Shown here one piece after another: positions 9,065 to 17,372 of a DNA stretch of 49,392 nucleotides (its first letter is position 1; each line of letters opens with the position of its first letter). The position numbers and the translations under genes are program-made. The stretch covers positions 1-49,392 of the forward strand of contig NSIL01000019.1 in NCBI GenBank assembly GCA_002737365.1. Reading direction: 5' to 3'. The DNA comes from Acidobacterium sp. (GTDB lineage Bacteria; Acidobacteriota; Vicinamibacteria; Vicinamibacterales; UBA2999). Under the pieces are notes generated by a model. That model saw nothing but the letters and a program-made list of their open reading frames with translations. It ran no database searches and had not been told where the DNA came from.

Positions 9065-10327
9065 GTGTCTGACACGTCGAAGCCCGCGTCCTTCAGCTTT
9101 CTCAAACTGGCCGGGCCGGGCCTGGTCGTCGCCGCGACCGGCATCGGCTCTGGCGACGTCGTCTCGGCCACCGTCGGTGGCGCACGTTACGGCTTCGTGC
9201 TGTTGTGGGCGATTGTCGCCGGCGCGTTCTTCAAGTTCGTGCTGAGCGAAGGCATTGCGCGCTGGCAGCTCGCTACCGGCAAGACCGCACTCGAGGGCTG
9301 GGCGGAGTACCTGCCCGGCTGGGTGAAGTGGTTCTTCGCCACCTACCTGGTGATCTGGACGGTGTTCGTGAGCGCGGCGCTCACCAACGCGACTGGCGTC
9401 GGGATTGCCAACCTCACGGGCGGCGCCATCGCGCAGTCGTGGGGGGCCGTCGCGCACAGCCTGATCGGATTCGGATTTGTCTGGCTGGGCGGTTATGGCA
9501 GTTTCGAGAAGATGATGAAACTGCTGGTGGGCGTGATGGCCTTCAGCATCCTGGTCTGTGCCGCCCTGACCTTGAGCGATCCGATGCCCGCGGTGCAGGG
9601 CCTGCTGATACCCACCATCCCCACCGGCAGCGGCACCTACGTGCTGTCGCTGATTGGCGGCGTCGGTGGCTCGATCACGATGCTGTCGTACAACTACTGG
9701 ATGCGCGAGGAGAAGATGCGCGGCGCCGGGTTCCTCGGCTACGTTCGCGGCGATATCGCGGTCGCCTACATCTTCACCGCGCTGTTCGGGATTTCGATCA
9801 TGTTGATCGCCAGCGATGCGCTCTATGCGCCTGGCGCGGCGCTCCGCAACAACGAGGCGGTGCCACGCATGGCCGCGGCACTCGGCCAGTTGCTGGGCAC
9901 CTTCGGCCGGGTCGCGTTCCTGGCCGGCTTCTGGGCAGCGGTGTTTGCCTCGCTGCTCGGCGTGTGGCAGAGCGTGCCGTATCTCTATGCGGACTTCTAC
10001 GGCATCCTGAAAAAGATGTCGCCGGCCGACCGTCTCGAGGTGGTGAAGGTGACCAGCACGCCGTACCGGCTGGCACTCGCCTTTATCACGCTGGTGCCGC
10101 TGCCGTTCGCCTTCACCGGACAGCCGATCGCCATCATCGTGCTCTACACGATCGTCGGCAGCCTGTTCGTGCCATTCCTGGCGGCGACACTGCTGTACTT
10201 GAACAACCGGGTGAAGTGGACCGAAGCAGTCCCGCACAATGCGTGGTACACCAACCTGCTGCTGGTCGGCATCCTGCTGCTGTTCGCCATCGTCGGCTCC
10301 CAGGAAGTGATTGGGGCCTTGCGGTAG
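9065..10327 (+). CDS. Nramp-related (SLC11-like) metal transporter
   Basis: Integral membrane protein of 420 residues with about 11 hydrophobic segments. The start LAGPGLVVAATGIGSGDVVS matches the TM1 region of Nramp transporters, but the ion-binding DPGN motif is replaced by GSGD. The TM6 region reads SITMLSYNYWMREE rather than a clear MPH motif. It therefore belongs to a divergent Nramp branch whose ion (Mn, Fe, Mg or other) cannot be assigned. The start codon is GTG with a close -10-like box. Family membership is fairly sure; specificity is unknown. Confidence 0.75.
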   Translation: MSDTSKPASFSFLKLAGPGLVVAATGIGSGDVVSATVGGARYGFVLLWAIVAGAFFKFVLSEGIARWQLATGKTALEGWAEYLPGWVKWFFATYLVIWTVFVSAALTNATGVGIANLTGGAIAQSWGAVAHSLIGFGFVWLGGYGSFEKMMKLLVGVMAFSILVCAALTLSDPMPAVQGLLIPTIPTGSGTYVLSLIGGVGGSITMLSYNYWMREEKMRGAGFLGYVRGDIAVAYIFTALFGISIMLIASDALYAPGAALRNNEAVPRMAAALGQLLGTFGRVAFLAGFWAAVFASLLGVWQSVPYLYADFYGILKKMSPADRLEVVKVTSTPYRLALAFITLVPLPFAFTGQPIAIIVLYTIVGSLFVPFLAATLLYLNNRVKWTEAVPHNAWYTNLLLVGILLLFAIVGSQEVIGALR

Positions 10328-10343
10328 GCGCACGCTCGCTTCG

Positions 10344-10523
10344 ATGGTTCGTGGGGCACGGGTCGCCAGTTCAGAGGCACGCCTTGCGCTCTGGCTGAGT
10401 CGCCCGAGGGAAGAGCGCGTCGCCGCCGTCCAGTGCCTCCGCAGCCAGTGGCCCGGAACGAACCAGCCAATCGAGAGAGTGATTCGCGTGGTCGACCGAG
10501 AGCGGTCTGACCGTTTGCGGTAA
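10344..10523 (+). pseudogene. Small gene or C-terminal stump of an uncharacterised protein
   Basis: A 59-codon frame from ATG 10344 encodes LWLSRPREERVAAVQCLRSQ then IERVIRVVDRERSDRLR. This resembles, from memory, the C-terminal half of small uncharacterised proteins with a WLSRPPEERL-type motif often found beside nucleotidyltransferases. The usual N-terminal half is not present upstream, so it is probably a remnant. The rest of 10328-10631 shows nothing further. Confidence 0.35.
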
Positions 10524-10631
10524 TTCTCGTCCAGAGACACGCTCCCCACGAGGCGAAGCCAAGCCCCACGAGAGGCGTCAGCCACGAACCCCACGCGGCG
10601 ATTGGTGTCGCGCCGTCTGCCGTACGTAGAA

Positions 10632-10661
10632 CGGGCGCGATGCCGAAAAGCATCGCGCCCG
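10632..10661 (-). terminator. 12-bp perfect hairpin after the TonB-receptor gene
   Basis: The arms CGGGCGCGATGC (10632-10643) and its exact complement (10650-10661) flank a 6-nt loop (TTTTCG on the minus strand). It lies 8 nt beyond the stop codon of the minus-strand receptor gene. There is no strong U-tract, but position and stability fit transcription termination or 3'-end protection. Confidence 0.65.
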
Positions 10662-10669
10662 TTGAGGTC

Positions 10670-13492
10670 TTAGAAGTTCAACGAGAAGCCGACGCGGATG
10701 ATGCGCGGCGAGAGGATCGGATCGCCACCTGCCGGCAGCAGGTAGCTCGGACCGACCGCGACCGTGGTGTTCACGACCGTGTCGGCATTGGTGATGTTGA
10801 AGAAGTCGATCTGCGGCTGGAAGCTGCGGCCGCCGATGCGGAACGTGCGCGACAAGCGGATGTCGAACATCGTCACGTTGTCGTAGCGTTCGTCGCCACG
10901 CTCGCTCAGCTGAATAGCCTGGCTGGCGCGGGTGAGCGCGATCCCCTGGGTGGCGGCCACGGCACGGGTCAGGTTGAAGGTCGACACGTAGGGGTAGCCG
11001 TTGTTGGCGATCATCGAGCCCGACACGTTGATGTCGAAGGGCAGCAGGTAACTGCCCGACAGCCGGAACGCGGTTTCCGAGTCGTTGCCGATGATGCCGG
11101 TCGGGTACACGGTGTTGTTCGGGTCGTTGAGATCGGTGCCGCCCGAGACGCCACCTTCATTCTTGCCGAGGGTGAAGCCCGCCTGCATCTGCCACTTCGT
11201 CGAGAAGCGCTTGGTCGCCGTGAACTCGACGCCCTTGTAGGTGGTATCGAGGTAGTCCACGTTGTCGCGGACATTCGCGGCAAGCGGGTTCGCGGCCGTG
11301 CTGATGTTGTAGACGGTCGCCGTGGTCGGCTTGGGGCTGGCGATCGTGCCACCAGGACCGTTCGGAATGGTCACCGTGTGCGCGGTGTAGGCCGAAGCCG
11401 GTTGCAAGGTGTTGATCTGGCCGATCTGCTTGCGGTTGGTGCGGTAATAGAACATGGCACCCACGCGCACTGCGCCCGGCAACTGCGTCTCGACGCCGGC
11501 CGTCATCTCATCCGAGTACGGCCAGTCGATGCCGTCGGGCGAATAGCCAGTCACGGAACCACCGCTGAACGCCGGGCAGACGCCCGTCAGTTCGCCCTCG
11601 TCAAAACGACGATTACCGTTGGCGTCACCCCACGGGCAGTCGCGCGAGCCCACCGTCAGTGGATTGACGTCCTGCACCCGATTGATGCCGACCTGCAAGC
11701 CATAGCGGCTGACGCTCGCTTTGAGCGCCGTCTGGCCGCTGCCCGTTAAGTCGTAGGACGCACCGGCGCGCCAGACCGCGATGCTGTGGTTGATCACTTC
11801 TTTTTCGGGAAAGGTCTGCGCGGCCGCAAAGCGGCCGGCCGCACGCGACTGCTCAGGCAGCGTCCCGACATACTTGTCGTAGCGCCCACCGATGTTCAGG
11901 GTCAGCCGCTTCATCGACCACGAGTCCTGGAGGAAGAACCCGGTGACGACCGCGTCGTTCTCCGAAAGCGCCGGCGAGTTCCACTGCCGCATGGACACGG
12001 GCACCCGGTTGTTGTAGACCAGCCAGTGATCGTTCAGCACCGAGTAGTCGGAGCCGTAATACAGGCGGCTCCATTGCGCGCCGGCCTTGATCAGATGCTC
12101 GCCGCCCATGCCGCTCTTGCCAAACGTCACGATGTTGTCGAACTGGGTACGCGAGTTCGGCTGGTGGTCTTCACGGGTCGAGGCATTGAACACCTCGGTG
12201 GTGCCGGTATCGATGATGCGAACCAGCGAGCGGTCGGTGTCGGGCTGATAGATGTAGTTGGTCTGCCCGTCCATGATGCTGAAGTTCGATTCAAACACCA
12301 GGCCGCCCCTGATGCCGGTGTACTTCGCCTGCGTGGTCTGCACCGGGTTGGTCTGCACGACCGACGCGATGTCCGGAATGATGTCGTTGCTGTCGCGGCG
12401 ATGGCCGCGAATCTTGTTGTTCCAGAAGTAACTGCCGATCAGTTTCTGATTGGTCGTCACCTGGTAAACGAGCTTACCTGAATAGTTCTTCAGGTCGTTG
12501 TCATCGAGTGCCTGCGTGCCGTCGGTATTGGTCGCATTGACGAACTTGTCAACGATCCACGTGCGCACGGTGCCGTTCACCCACATGCGGTTCTGGATCA
12601 GCGCGCCGCCACCGGTGAGGTTGAAGTCGTAGGTCTTCTTGGTCGGGTTGCCGCGGAACGTCGGCACCAGCGCCTTAGTGGCGGCAAAATTGTCCGCTTG
12701 CAGGGCGCCGTTCGCGAAATTAAAGCGGGCGTTGCCCTTCCACATGTTGCCGCCGTCCTTGGTCACCATGTTGATCGAGACGCCGCCGGCCAGCATTTCG
12801 GCCGGGATCGCCGAGGTCATGTAGTTGATCTCTTCAAACATGCCCTGGTCGTAGTAGATCATGGTCGCGCCGCCGCCGCCGCCGGGCCAGTTCACCGTCG
12901 CGCCGTCGATGTTGTAGCTGACGTCGTTGGTGTTCGAGCCATGCGCCGACATGCTGCTCTGCTGCATCGACTGCGTGCCGCCGACGTCATAGGTCGCCAC
13001 CTGCACGCCGGGAATCAGCTTGGCCAGCGACCACGGGTCGCGGCCGGTCGGGATGCCCTCCAGGATTTCCTGGTTCATCACCGTCTGCTGCACGTTCGAG
13101 CGAACGTCGACGGTCGGCGATTCACCGGTGACGGTAATCGTCTCGCTGAGCGAGCCCACTTCCATCTTGCCGTTGATGGTGGCCACGAACGCCGCGCTGA
13201 TGCGGACATCGGGACGGTCGACCGAGCGGAAGCCCTGCAGTTCCATTTTCACGCCGTAGGTGCCGGGCACCAGGCGATCGAAGCGGTAGGTGCCGTCGGT
13301 GTCGCTGACCTGGGTCTGCTGACCGCCAATCAAGCGTTCGCCGCTCAGGGTGACCGTCACACCGGGCAGCACCGCGCCGCTGGCGTCGGTCACGGTACCC
13401 GTGATCGAGCCGGTCGTCTGGGCGCTGGCGATTGGGGCGCCCAACACTACGGCCATACAAACGAGGACAAACATTCGCCTAACGCTCTTCAT
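10670..13492 (-). CDS. Oar-like TonB-dependent receptor with carboxypeptidase-regulatory domain
   Basis: Outer-membrane protein of about 940 residues. In order: a signal peptide (MKSVRRMFVLVCMAVVLGA..ASAQ), a carboxypeptidase-regulatory-like beta-sandwich (GSITGTVTDASGAVLPGVTV...GTYRFDRLVPGTYGV), a plug-like domain (LSETITVTGESPTVDVRSN), a long beta-rich barrel region, and a C-terminal IIRVGFSLNF ending in the phenylalanine typical of outer-membrane barrels. Such Oar/SusC-like proteins are greatly expanded in Acidobacteriota; the ligand is unknown. The start at 13492 is chosen because GGAGGA lies just upstream; an in-frame ATG at 13540 would add a non-signal extension. Confidence 0.9.
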   Translation of the reverse strand: MKSVRRMFVLVCMAVVLGAPIASAQTTGSITGTVTDASGAVLPGVTVTLSGERLIGGQQTQVSDTDGTYRFDRLVPGTYGVKMELQGFRSVDRPDVRISAAFVATINGKMEVGSLSETITVTGESPTVDVRSNVQQTVMNQEILEGIPTGRDPWSLAKLIPGVQVATYDVGGTQSMQQSSMSAHGSNTNDVSYNIDGATVNWPGGGGGATMIYYDQGMFEEINYMTSAIPAEMLAGGVSINMVTKDGGNMWKGNARFNFANGALQADNFAATKALVPTFRGNPTKKTYDFNLTGGGALIQNRMWVNGTVRTWIVDKFVNATNTDGTQALDDNDLKNYSGKLVYQVTTNQKLIGSYFWNNKIRGHRRDSNDIIPDIASVVQTNPVQTTQAKYTGIRGGLVFESNFSIMDGQTNYIYQPDTDRSLVRIIDTGTTEVFNASTREDHQPNSRTQFDNIVTFGKSGMGGEHLIKAGAQWSRLYYGSDYSVLNDHWLVYNNRVPVSMRQWNSPALSENDAVVTGFFLQDSWSMKRLTLNIGGRYDKYVGTLPEQSRAAGRFAAAQTFPEKEVINHSIAVWRAGASYDLTGSGQTALKASVSRYGLQVGINRVQDVNPLTVGSRDCPWGDANGNRRFDEGELTGVCPAFSGGSVTGYSPDGIDWPYSDEMTAGVETQLPGAVRVGAMFYYRTNRKQIGQINTLQPASAYTAHTVTIPNGPGGTIASPKPTTATVYNISTAANPLAANVRDNVDYLDTTYKGVEFTATKRFSTKWQMQAGFTLGKNEGGVSGGTDLNDPNNTVYPTGIIGNDSETAFRLSGSYLLPFDINVSGSMIANNGYPYVSTFNLTRAVAATQGIALTRASQAIQLSERGDERYDNVTMFDIRLSRTFRIGGRSFQPQIDFFNITNADTVVNTTVAVGPSYLLPAGGDPILSPRIIRVGFSLNF

Positions 13493-13630
13493 TGCAGCTT
13501 CCTCCGTGATAAACAAAAAGGTGACAATTGAACTCGACATCGTCGCTCATCCGTCGCCGATGCAACAGGGATCTTACATGAACGATGTGATGAGCGACGC
13601 GCATATATACTCGGCTCAGGCACCCCGCCC

Positions 13631-15274
13631 ATGCGCATCGCGATCCAATTGATTGGTGGCCTGTTCCTGCTGGGATTGAGCCAGGCACCCCCGCCCATCG
13701 AGCAGACCGTGCCGGGCACGCGCCCAGCGACGGCCCTGGTCGAAAGCTTCGATGGACTCGGCGCGGGTTTCACGGGCCCCCAGGGCATGGCGACACTCCG
13801 CAATCCTTCCGACAATTCCCTCGCAGTCGGCCCGGACCACCTCGTTCAGACCGTGAACTCGCGGATGGCCATCGTGACCAAGAAAGGCCACCGCTTCGAC
13901 ACCACCGGGCGGGTGCTCTATGGTCCGGTCAACACCAACAACGTCTTCCGCGGCTTCGGCGGTGCCTGCGAGGAGCGCAACAACGGCGACGCAGTGGTAC
14001 GATATGACCAGCTCGCCAACCGCTGGTTGATCGTCATGCCGACCTTCTCGCGGGCCGAGGTGCGGCCCGATCAACCGCCGGTGTGGACCGCGAGCGACAA
14101 GCCCTACACTTCCCCGCCCGGACGTCGCGTTCAACCCGGCGCCGCCGTGCCGCTCTTTCAACCCTCGGCACCCCAGGCACCCGTGGCACCTTTGGCACCT
14201 TTGGCACCCCAGGCACCCGTGGCACTTTTGGCCCCGAAGGGGCCTTACTCGATGTGCTATGCCATAAGCACCACAAGCGACCCGATAGGCGCTTACTACC
14301 GCTATGAATTTCTCAGGCCCCTTTTCCCTGACTACCCCCGTCCGGCGGTGTGGCCCGATGGCTACTATGTGCCGACGAGCACCGGCGACGAGGTGATCGA
14401 AAAGCACGCCTGCGTGGTCGAGCGCGAGGCGATGCTGAAGGGCCGCGCCGCTCGCGAACAGTGCTTCGTCATCAACGACGTCAACTTCCTGAACAACGCC
14501 GACCTCGATGGCCGCGCGTTGCCACGGCGCGGCGCGCCCAACGTGATGCTCGCAGCCGGCGGCACGCAGCTGAAGAATGATCTGGACGACGACGCGATCC
14601 TGGCGTGGCGGTTCTTCACCAACTGGTCCGACGCGACGAAGACCCGACTAGAGGGCCCGACGCGCCTGCCGGTGGCGCGGTATCACTATCTCTGCGGCGG
14701 CCAGTTGACCAACTGCGTGCCCCAACCCGGCACCGATCGCCGTCTCGATGCCCAAGGCGACAAACTGATGGCGCGCGTCGTTTATCGACGAATCGGTAAC
14801 CAGGAGTCAATCGTCGCGGTGCACTCGGTGAACACGGCGGCGGGTGGCGGCGGCGTGCGCTGGTACGAGTTCCGGCTGAACGACTCGGGGCACCCGGCAC
14901 TGCACCAGCAAGGCACCTACGCACCCGTGGCACCCCTGGCACCTTCCTTCAGGTGGATGGCCAGCCCGGCGATCGATAAGTTCGGCAACATCGGCATCGG
15001 CTACTCCTTCGGCGGGACGCCACACTTTGCCGGCCAGCGATTCGCCGGCCGGATACCGGGCGACCCCCTGGGCGTCCTCGGCCTGCGCGAGACGGTGCTG
15101 GTGGAAGGCGAGGCCGCGCAGACCACCACCTTGCGGTGGGAGGACTACACGCAGACGGCCGTCGACCCCTCGGACGACTGCACGATCTGGTACGTCGGCG
15201 ATTACCTGAAGAAAGACGCGACGGCATACTCCACCCGCATCGGCGCGTTCCGGTTCCCTGGATGCACACCATGA
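13631..15274 (+). CDS. Secreted protein of unknown function with an Ala-Pro repeat insert
   Basis: A 547-residue protein with a short signal peptide (MRIAIQLIGGLFLLGLSQA). I recognise no catalytic domain; segments such as NSLAVGPDHLVQTVNSRMAI and GNIGIGYSFGG suggest a repeat-rich beta-propeller-like extracellular fold, which is only an impression. Residues about 180-203 are a low-complexity run (APQAPVAPLAPLAPQAPV) from 9-bp DNA repeats, and a shorter APVAPLAP occurs near residue 432. The stop overlaps the ATG of the methyltransferase gene by 4 nt (ATGA), so the two are translationally coupled. Confidence 0.7.
   Translation: MRIAIQLIGGLFLLGLSQAPPPIEQTVPGTRPATALVESFDGLGAGFTGPQGMATLRNPSDNSLAVGPDHLVQTVNSRMAIVTKKGHRFDTTGRVLYGPVNTNNVFRGFGGACEERNNGDAVVRYDQLANRWLIVMPTFSRAEVRPDQPPVWTASDKPYTSPPGRRVQPGAAVPLFQPSAPQAPVAPLAPLAPQAPVALLAPKGPYSMCYAISTTSDPIGAYYRYEFLRPLFPDYPRPAVWPDGYYVPTSTGDEVIEKHACVVEREAMLKGRAAREQCFVINDVNFLNNADLDGRALPRRGAPNVMLAAGGTQLKNDLDDDAILAWRFFTNWSDATKTRLEGPTRLPVARYHYLCGGQLTNCVPQPGTDRRLDAQGDKLMARVVYRRIGNQESIVAVHSVNTAAGGGGVRWYEFRLNDSGHPALHQQGTYAPVAPLAPSFRWMASPAIDKFGNIGIGYSFGGTPHFAGQRFAGRIPGDPLGVLGLRETVLVEGEAAQTTTLRWEDYTQTAVDPSDDCTIWYVGDYLKKDATAYSTRIGAFRFPGCTP
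14167..14238 (+). repeat. Eight 9-bp GGCACCnnn units inside a coding region
   Basis: Units start at 14167, 14176, 14185, 14194, 14203, 14212, 14221 and 14230; the first six are exact GGCACC followed by CCA, CGT, TTT, TTT, CCA, CGT, and the last two are degenerate. The order CCA-CGT-TTT recurs, so an 18-36 bp higher-order unit may have duplicated. The array is open in several frames and encodes Ala-Pro-x in the gene's frame. A related three-unit copy lies at 14921-14947. Confidence 0.85.
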
Positions 15275-16086
15275 CGACACGAACACTCTGTTTGGCACTC
15301 GCGCTCACCATCGGCTCGGTTGCCTACGCCCAGGAACCGAAGAAACCGTTCGCGCCCACCAACGGGCAAGCGGGCAAAGACGTGGTGTGGGTGCCGTCGA
15401 CACCGGGCATGGTCAACAAGATGCTCGCGATGGCCAAGGTCACGCCGGATGATTTCGTGATGGACCTGGGCTCCGGCGATGGCCGCAACATCATTGCCGC
15501 CGCCAGGCTCGGCGCCCGCGCGCTCGGTGTGGAGTTCAACCCCGACATGGTGGCGCTGTCGCGCCAGCTCGCCGCCGAGGCCGGTGTCGCCGACAAGGCG
15601 CAGTTTGTCGAAGGCGACATGTATGCCGCCGACATCTCGAAGGCCACTGTGCTGGCGCTGTTCCTGCTACCGGTCAACCTGAACCGGCTGATGCCCAAGT
15701 TTCTCGAGATGGCGCCTGGGTCGCGCATTGCCGGCAACACTTTCGGCATCGACGACTGGTACCCGGATGATCACTTCACCCTCGACGAAAGCACCGACTG
15801 CACCAGCTTTTGTGAGGCCTTGCTCTGGATTGTCCCGGCCAAGGCGGCCGGCACCTGGACAATGGCGAACGGCAGCCTGACGCTGACGCAGAAGTTTCAG
15901 ATGATCCAGGGCTCGATCGCGACCGAGGATGGCACGCATCCGATTGCGAGTACGGCGCTGAGGGGCGCTGACATCAACTTCATCGCCGGCGGCCTCACCT
16001 ATACCGGTACGATCAACGGCAACCAGATTGAGGGAACCGTGATGACCCCCTCGGGGCCGGCACCGTGGAAGGCGACCAAGAGCTAG
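15271..16086 (+). CDS. SAM-dependent methyltransferase with an N-terminal signal peptide
   Basis: Class I methyltransferase fold: motif I DLGSGDGRNIIAAARLGA (about residue 67) with the acidic loop GVEFNPDMVALSR and VEGDMYAADIS. It begins MTTRTLCLALALTIGSVAYAQ, a convincing Sec signal, so the protein is apparently exported although SAM is cytoplasmic. The last ~90 residues (GTWTMANGSLTLTQKF...GLTYTGTINGNQIEGTV) are beta-rich and lipocalin-like. The start at 15271 uses the ATGA overlap; an ATG at 15262 is possible. Its stop shares the CTAG palindrome with the opposite-strand gene. The substrate is unknown. Confidence 0.8.
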   Translation: MTTRTLCLALALTIGSVAYAQEPKKPFAPTNGQAGKDVVWVPSTPGMVNKMLAMAKVTPDDFVMDLGSGDGRNIIAAARLGARALGVEFNPDMVALSRQLAAEAGVADKAQFVEGDMYAADISKATVLALFLLPVNLNRLMPKFLEMAPGSRIAGNTFGIDDWYPDDHFTLDESTDCTSFCEALLWIVPAKAAGTWTMANGSLTLTQKFQMIQGSIATEDGTHPIASTALRGADINFIAGGLTYTGTINGNQIEGTVMTPSGPAPWKATKS

Positions 16087-17354
16087 TCCTGTGCGAGCTT
16101 CTCCATCGCAATCGTGAACGCGCGGCGGCCTGCCTGCGGGTCGTAGACAATGACCGGCATCAGACGCCCGCGAATGCGATCGGGGTTTGAGCGCGCATAA
16201 CCCATGAGGGTCGCGGCCAGCAGTTGCTGCGACCCCTCGGCAATGCCGGACCTCGGCACCCCGGTCAACAGGTCGTTCAACCTCAGGTCCCAGGCCTCGC
16301 CCCACAGCAGCGCATCGACGACCGTACCCTTCACGACGTTGTGCGAGAAGTTGAAGAAGAACGAGAGTGGGGAATAAGCCGTCTCGGTGGGACGATGGCG
16401 TTCGAACGCGGCCATCAGCGCCGTCTTGTGCTTCGTGAACAGGTCCAGGAACTGGGCGCGGTCGCGGCCTGAGTCGTTCAGCGACGCGGGCGGCACGCCG
16501 ACGAAGGCCCGGGCGTCCGGCGTCAACCCATTCAACAGCGCTTCTTCGACCACCGCGCGATCACGGTTCTCAATTCCGGCCGTGACCAGGCGGTCGTACT
16601 GCCGCACGGTGGCGGCCAGCGCGAAGCACAGCCACGGATAGTCAGCGATGTTGTCGTCACGCAGGGCCACCGTGTCGCGCCCACACTGCGCCTCGAACCC
16701 AAAGCGCAGGTGGCACCCCAGGCTGGCGACGTGTCCCAGGCCGATTTTCGCCTGGTGCTCCTCGTTCAAGGTGCGAACCTTGGCCAGCAGTATCGTGAAT
16801 CCCGTCTCGTCCAACTCGTAGTGCGACGTGCCGATTAGCAGCAGCGTTTCGGCATCGGCGGCAAACTGCTGGCCACTGCCGTTGGGGCCCTGCAGCTCGT
16901 CGAGCAATTCCTGCACGCGATCGAAGTTGCGATCGGCATCGCCGTCGTCCCACACCCGCAGGGTGAGCAATTGCAGGACGTGCGCGAAGTAATAGTCGAG
17001 CAGGATCGCCAACTCGACCGTGGTCGCCGGCTCTGGCCCGCGCTGTTCGACCAGGAAGTGCAGCACGTCGACCGGAATCATGTCGGGGTTGACCTGCTGC
17101 GAGACGCCGTCCCAGTCGTGCAGCACGTGAAATCCTTCAGCGCGCGTGCGGCCGTCGTAGCTCCGGATCATGCGATCGAGCAACACCGGCTGCGCGGCCG
17201 CCTTGAACTCGTTGGCGCGCATGCTGTCGCGCAGCCGCAGCAAGGCGGCGCCCAGGTTCTTGGCACGCGCGGCGTCGGCGACAACCTCCTGCCGGGCCGA
17301 GCCGCGCAAGGCACTGCCCACGAGATGGCAGGCATGTTCGAAAGTAATCTCCAT
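16083..17354 (-). CDS. Uncharacterised, mostly alpha-helical cytoplasmic protein
   Basis: About 423 residues without signal peptide or membrane segments; no domain recognised. Conserved-looking stretches include LLDRMIRSYDGRTRAEGFHVLHDWDG split over residues ~60-85, ADAETLLLIGTSHYELDE and SFFFNFSHNVVKGTVVDALL. The composition is helical, suggesting a repeat-like scaffold. The start is placed at ATG 17354 rather than 17360 because TATTCT on this strand ends 7 nt before it. Its stop overlaps the convergent methyltransferase stop through a shared CTAG. Confidence 0.7.
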   Translation of the reverse strand: MEITFEHACHLVGSALRGSARQEVVADAARAKNLGAALLRLRDSMRANEFKAAAQPVLLDRMIRSYDGRTRAEGFHVLHDWDGVSQQVNPDMIPVDVLHFLVEQRGPEPATTVELAILLDYYFAHVLQLLTLRVWDDGDADRNFDRVQELLDELQGPNGSGQQFAADAETLLLIGTSHYELDETGFTILLAKVRTLNEEHQAKIGLGHVASLGCHLRFGFEAQCGRDTVALRDDNIADYPWLCFALAATVRQYDRLVTAGIENRDRAVVEEALLNGLTPDARAFVGVPPASLNDSGRDRAQFLDLFTKHKTALMAAFERHRPTETAYSPLSFFFNFSHNVVKGTVVDALLWGEAWDLRLNDLLTGVPRSGIAEGSQQLLAATLMGYARSNPDRIRGRLMPVIVYDPQAGRRAFTIAMEKLAQD

Positions 17355-17360
17355 CCCCAT

Positions 17361-17367
17361 TAGAATA
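17361..17367. promoter_or_regulatory. Shared divergent -10 element TAGAATA/TATTCTA
   Basis: On the plus strand TAGAAT (17361-17366) ends 6 nt before the amidase ATG at 17373. On the minus strand TATTCT (17367-17362) ends 7 nt before the ATG at 17354. One 7-bp sequence can thus serve as the -10 box of two divergent leaderless genes, whose start codons lie only 18 nt apart. No Shine-Dalgarno fits in either direction. Confidence 0.5.
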
Positions 17368-17372
17368 CCCGC

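Noticed and set aside
8768-10594. 608-codon open frame on the minus strand opposite arfB and the transporter
   Set aside because: Both plus-strand genes have clear conserved motifs; the antisense translation is low-complexity, rich in Arg/Gln/His, as expected for a shadow in high-GC DNA.
10640-11749. 369-codon plus-strand frame opposite the TonB receptor
   Set aside because: Arg/Ala/Val-rich with no recognisable motif; the receptor on the other strand has a signal peptide, ribosome-binding site and terminal phenylalanine.
14167-14238. CRISPR-like short repeat array
   Set aside because: Units are 9 bp without spacers and encode Ala-Pro-x in frame; this is a coding micro-repeat.
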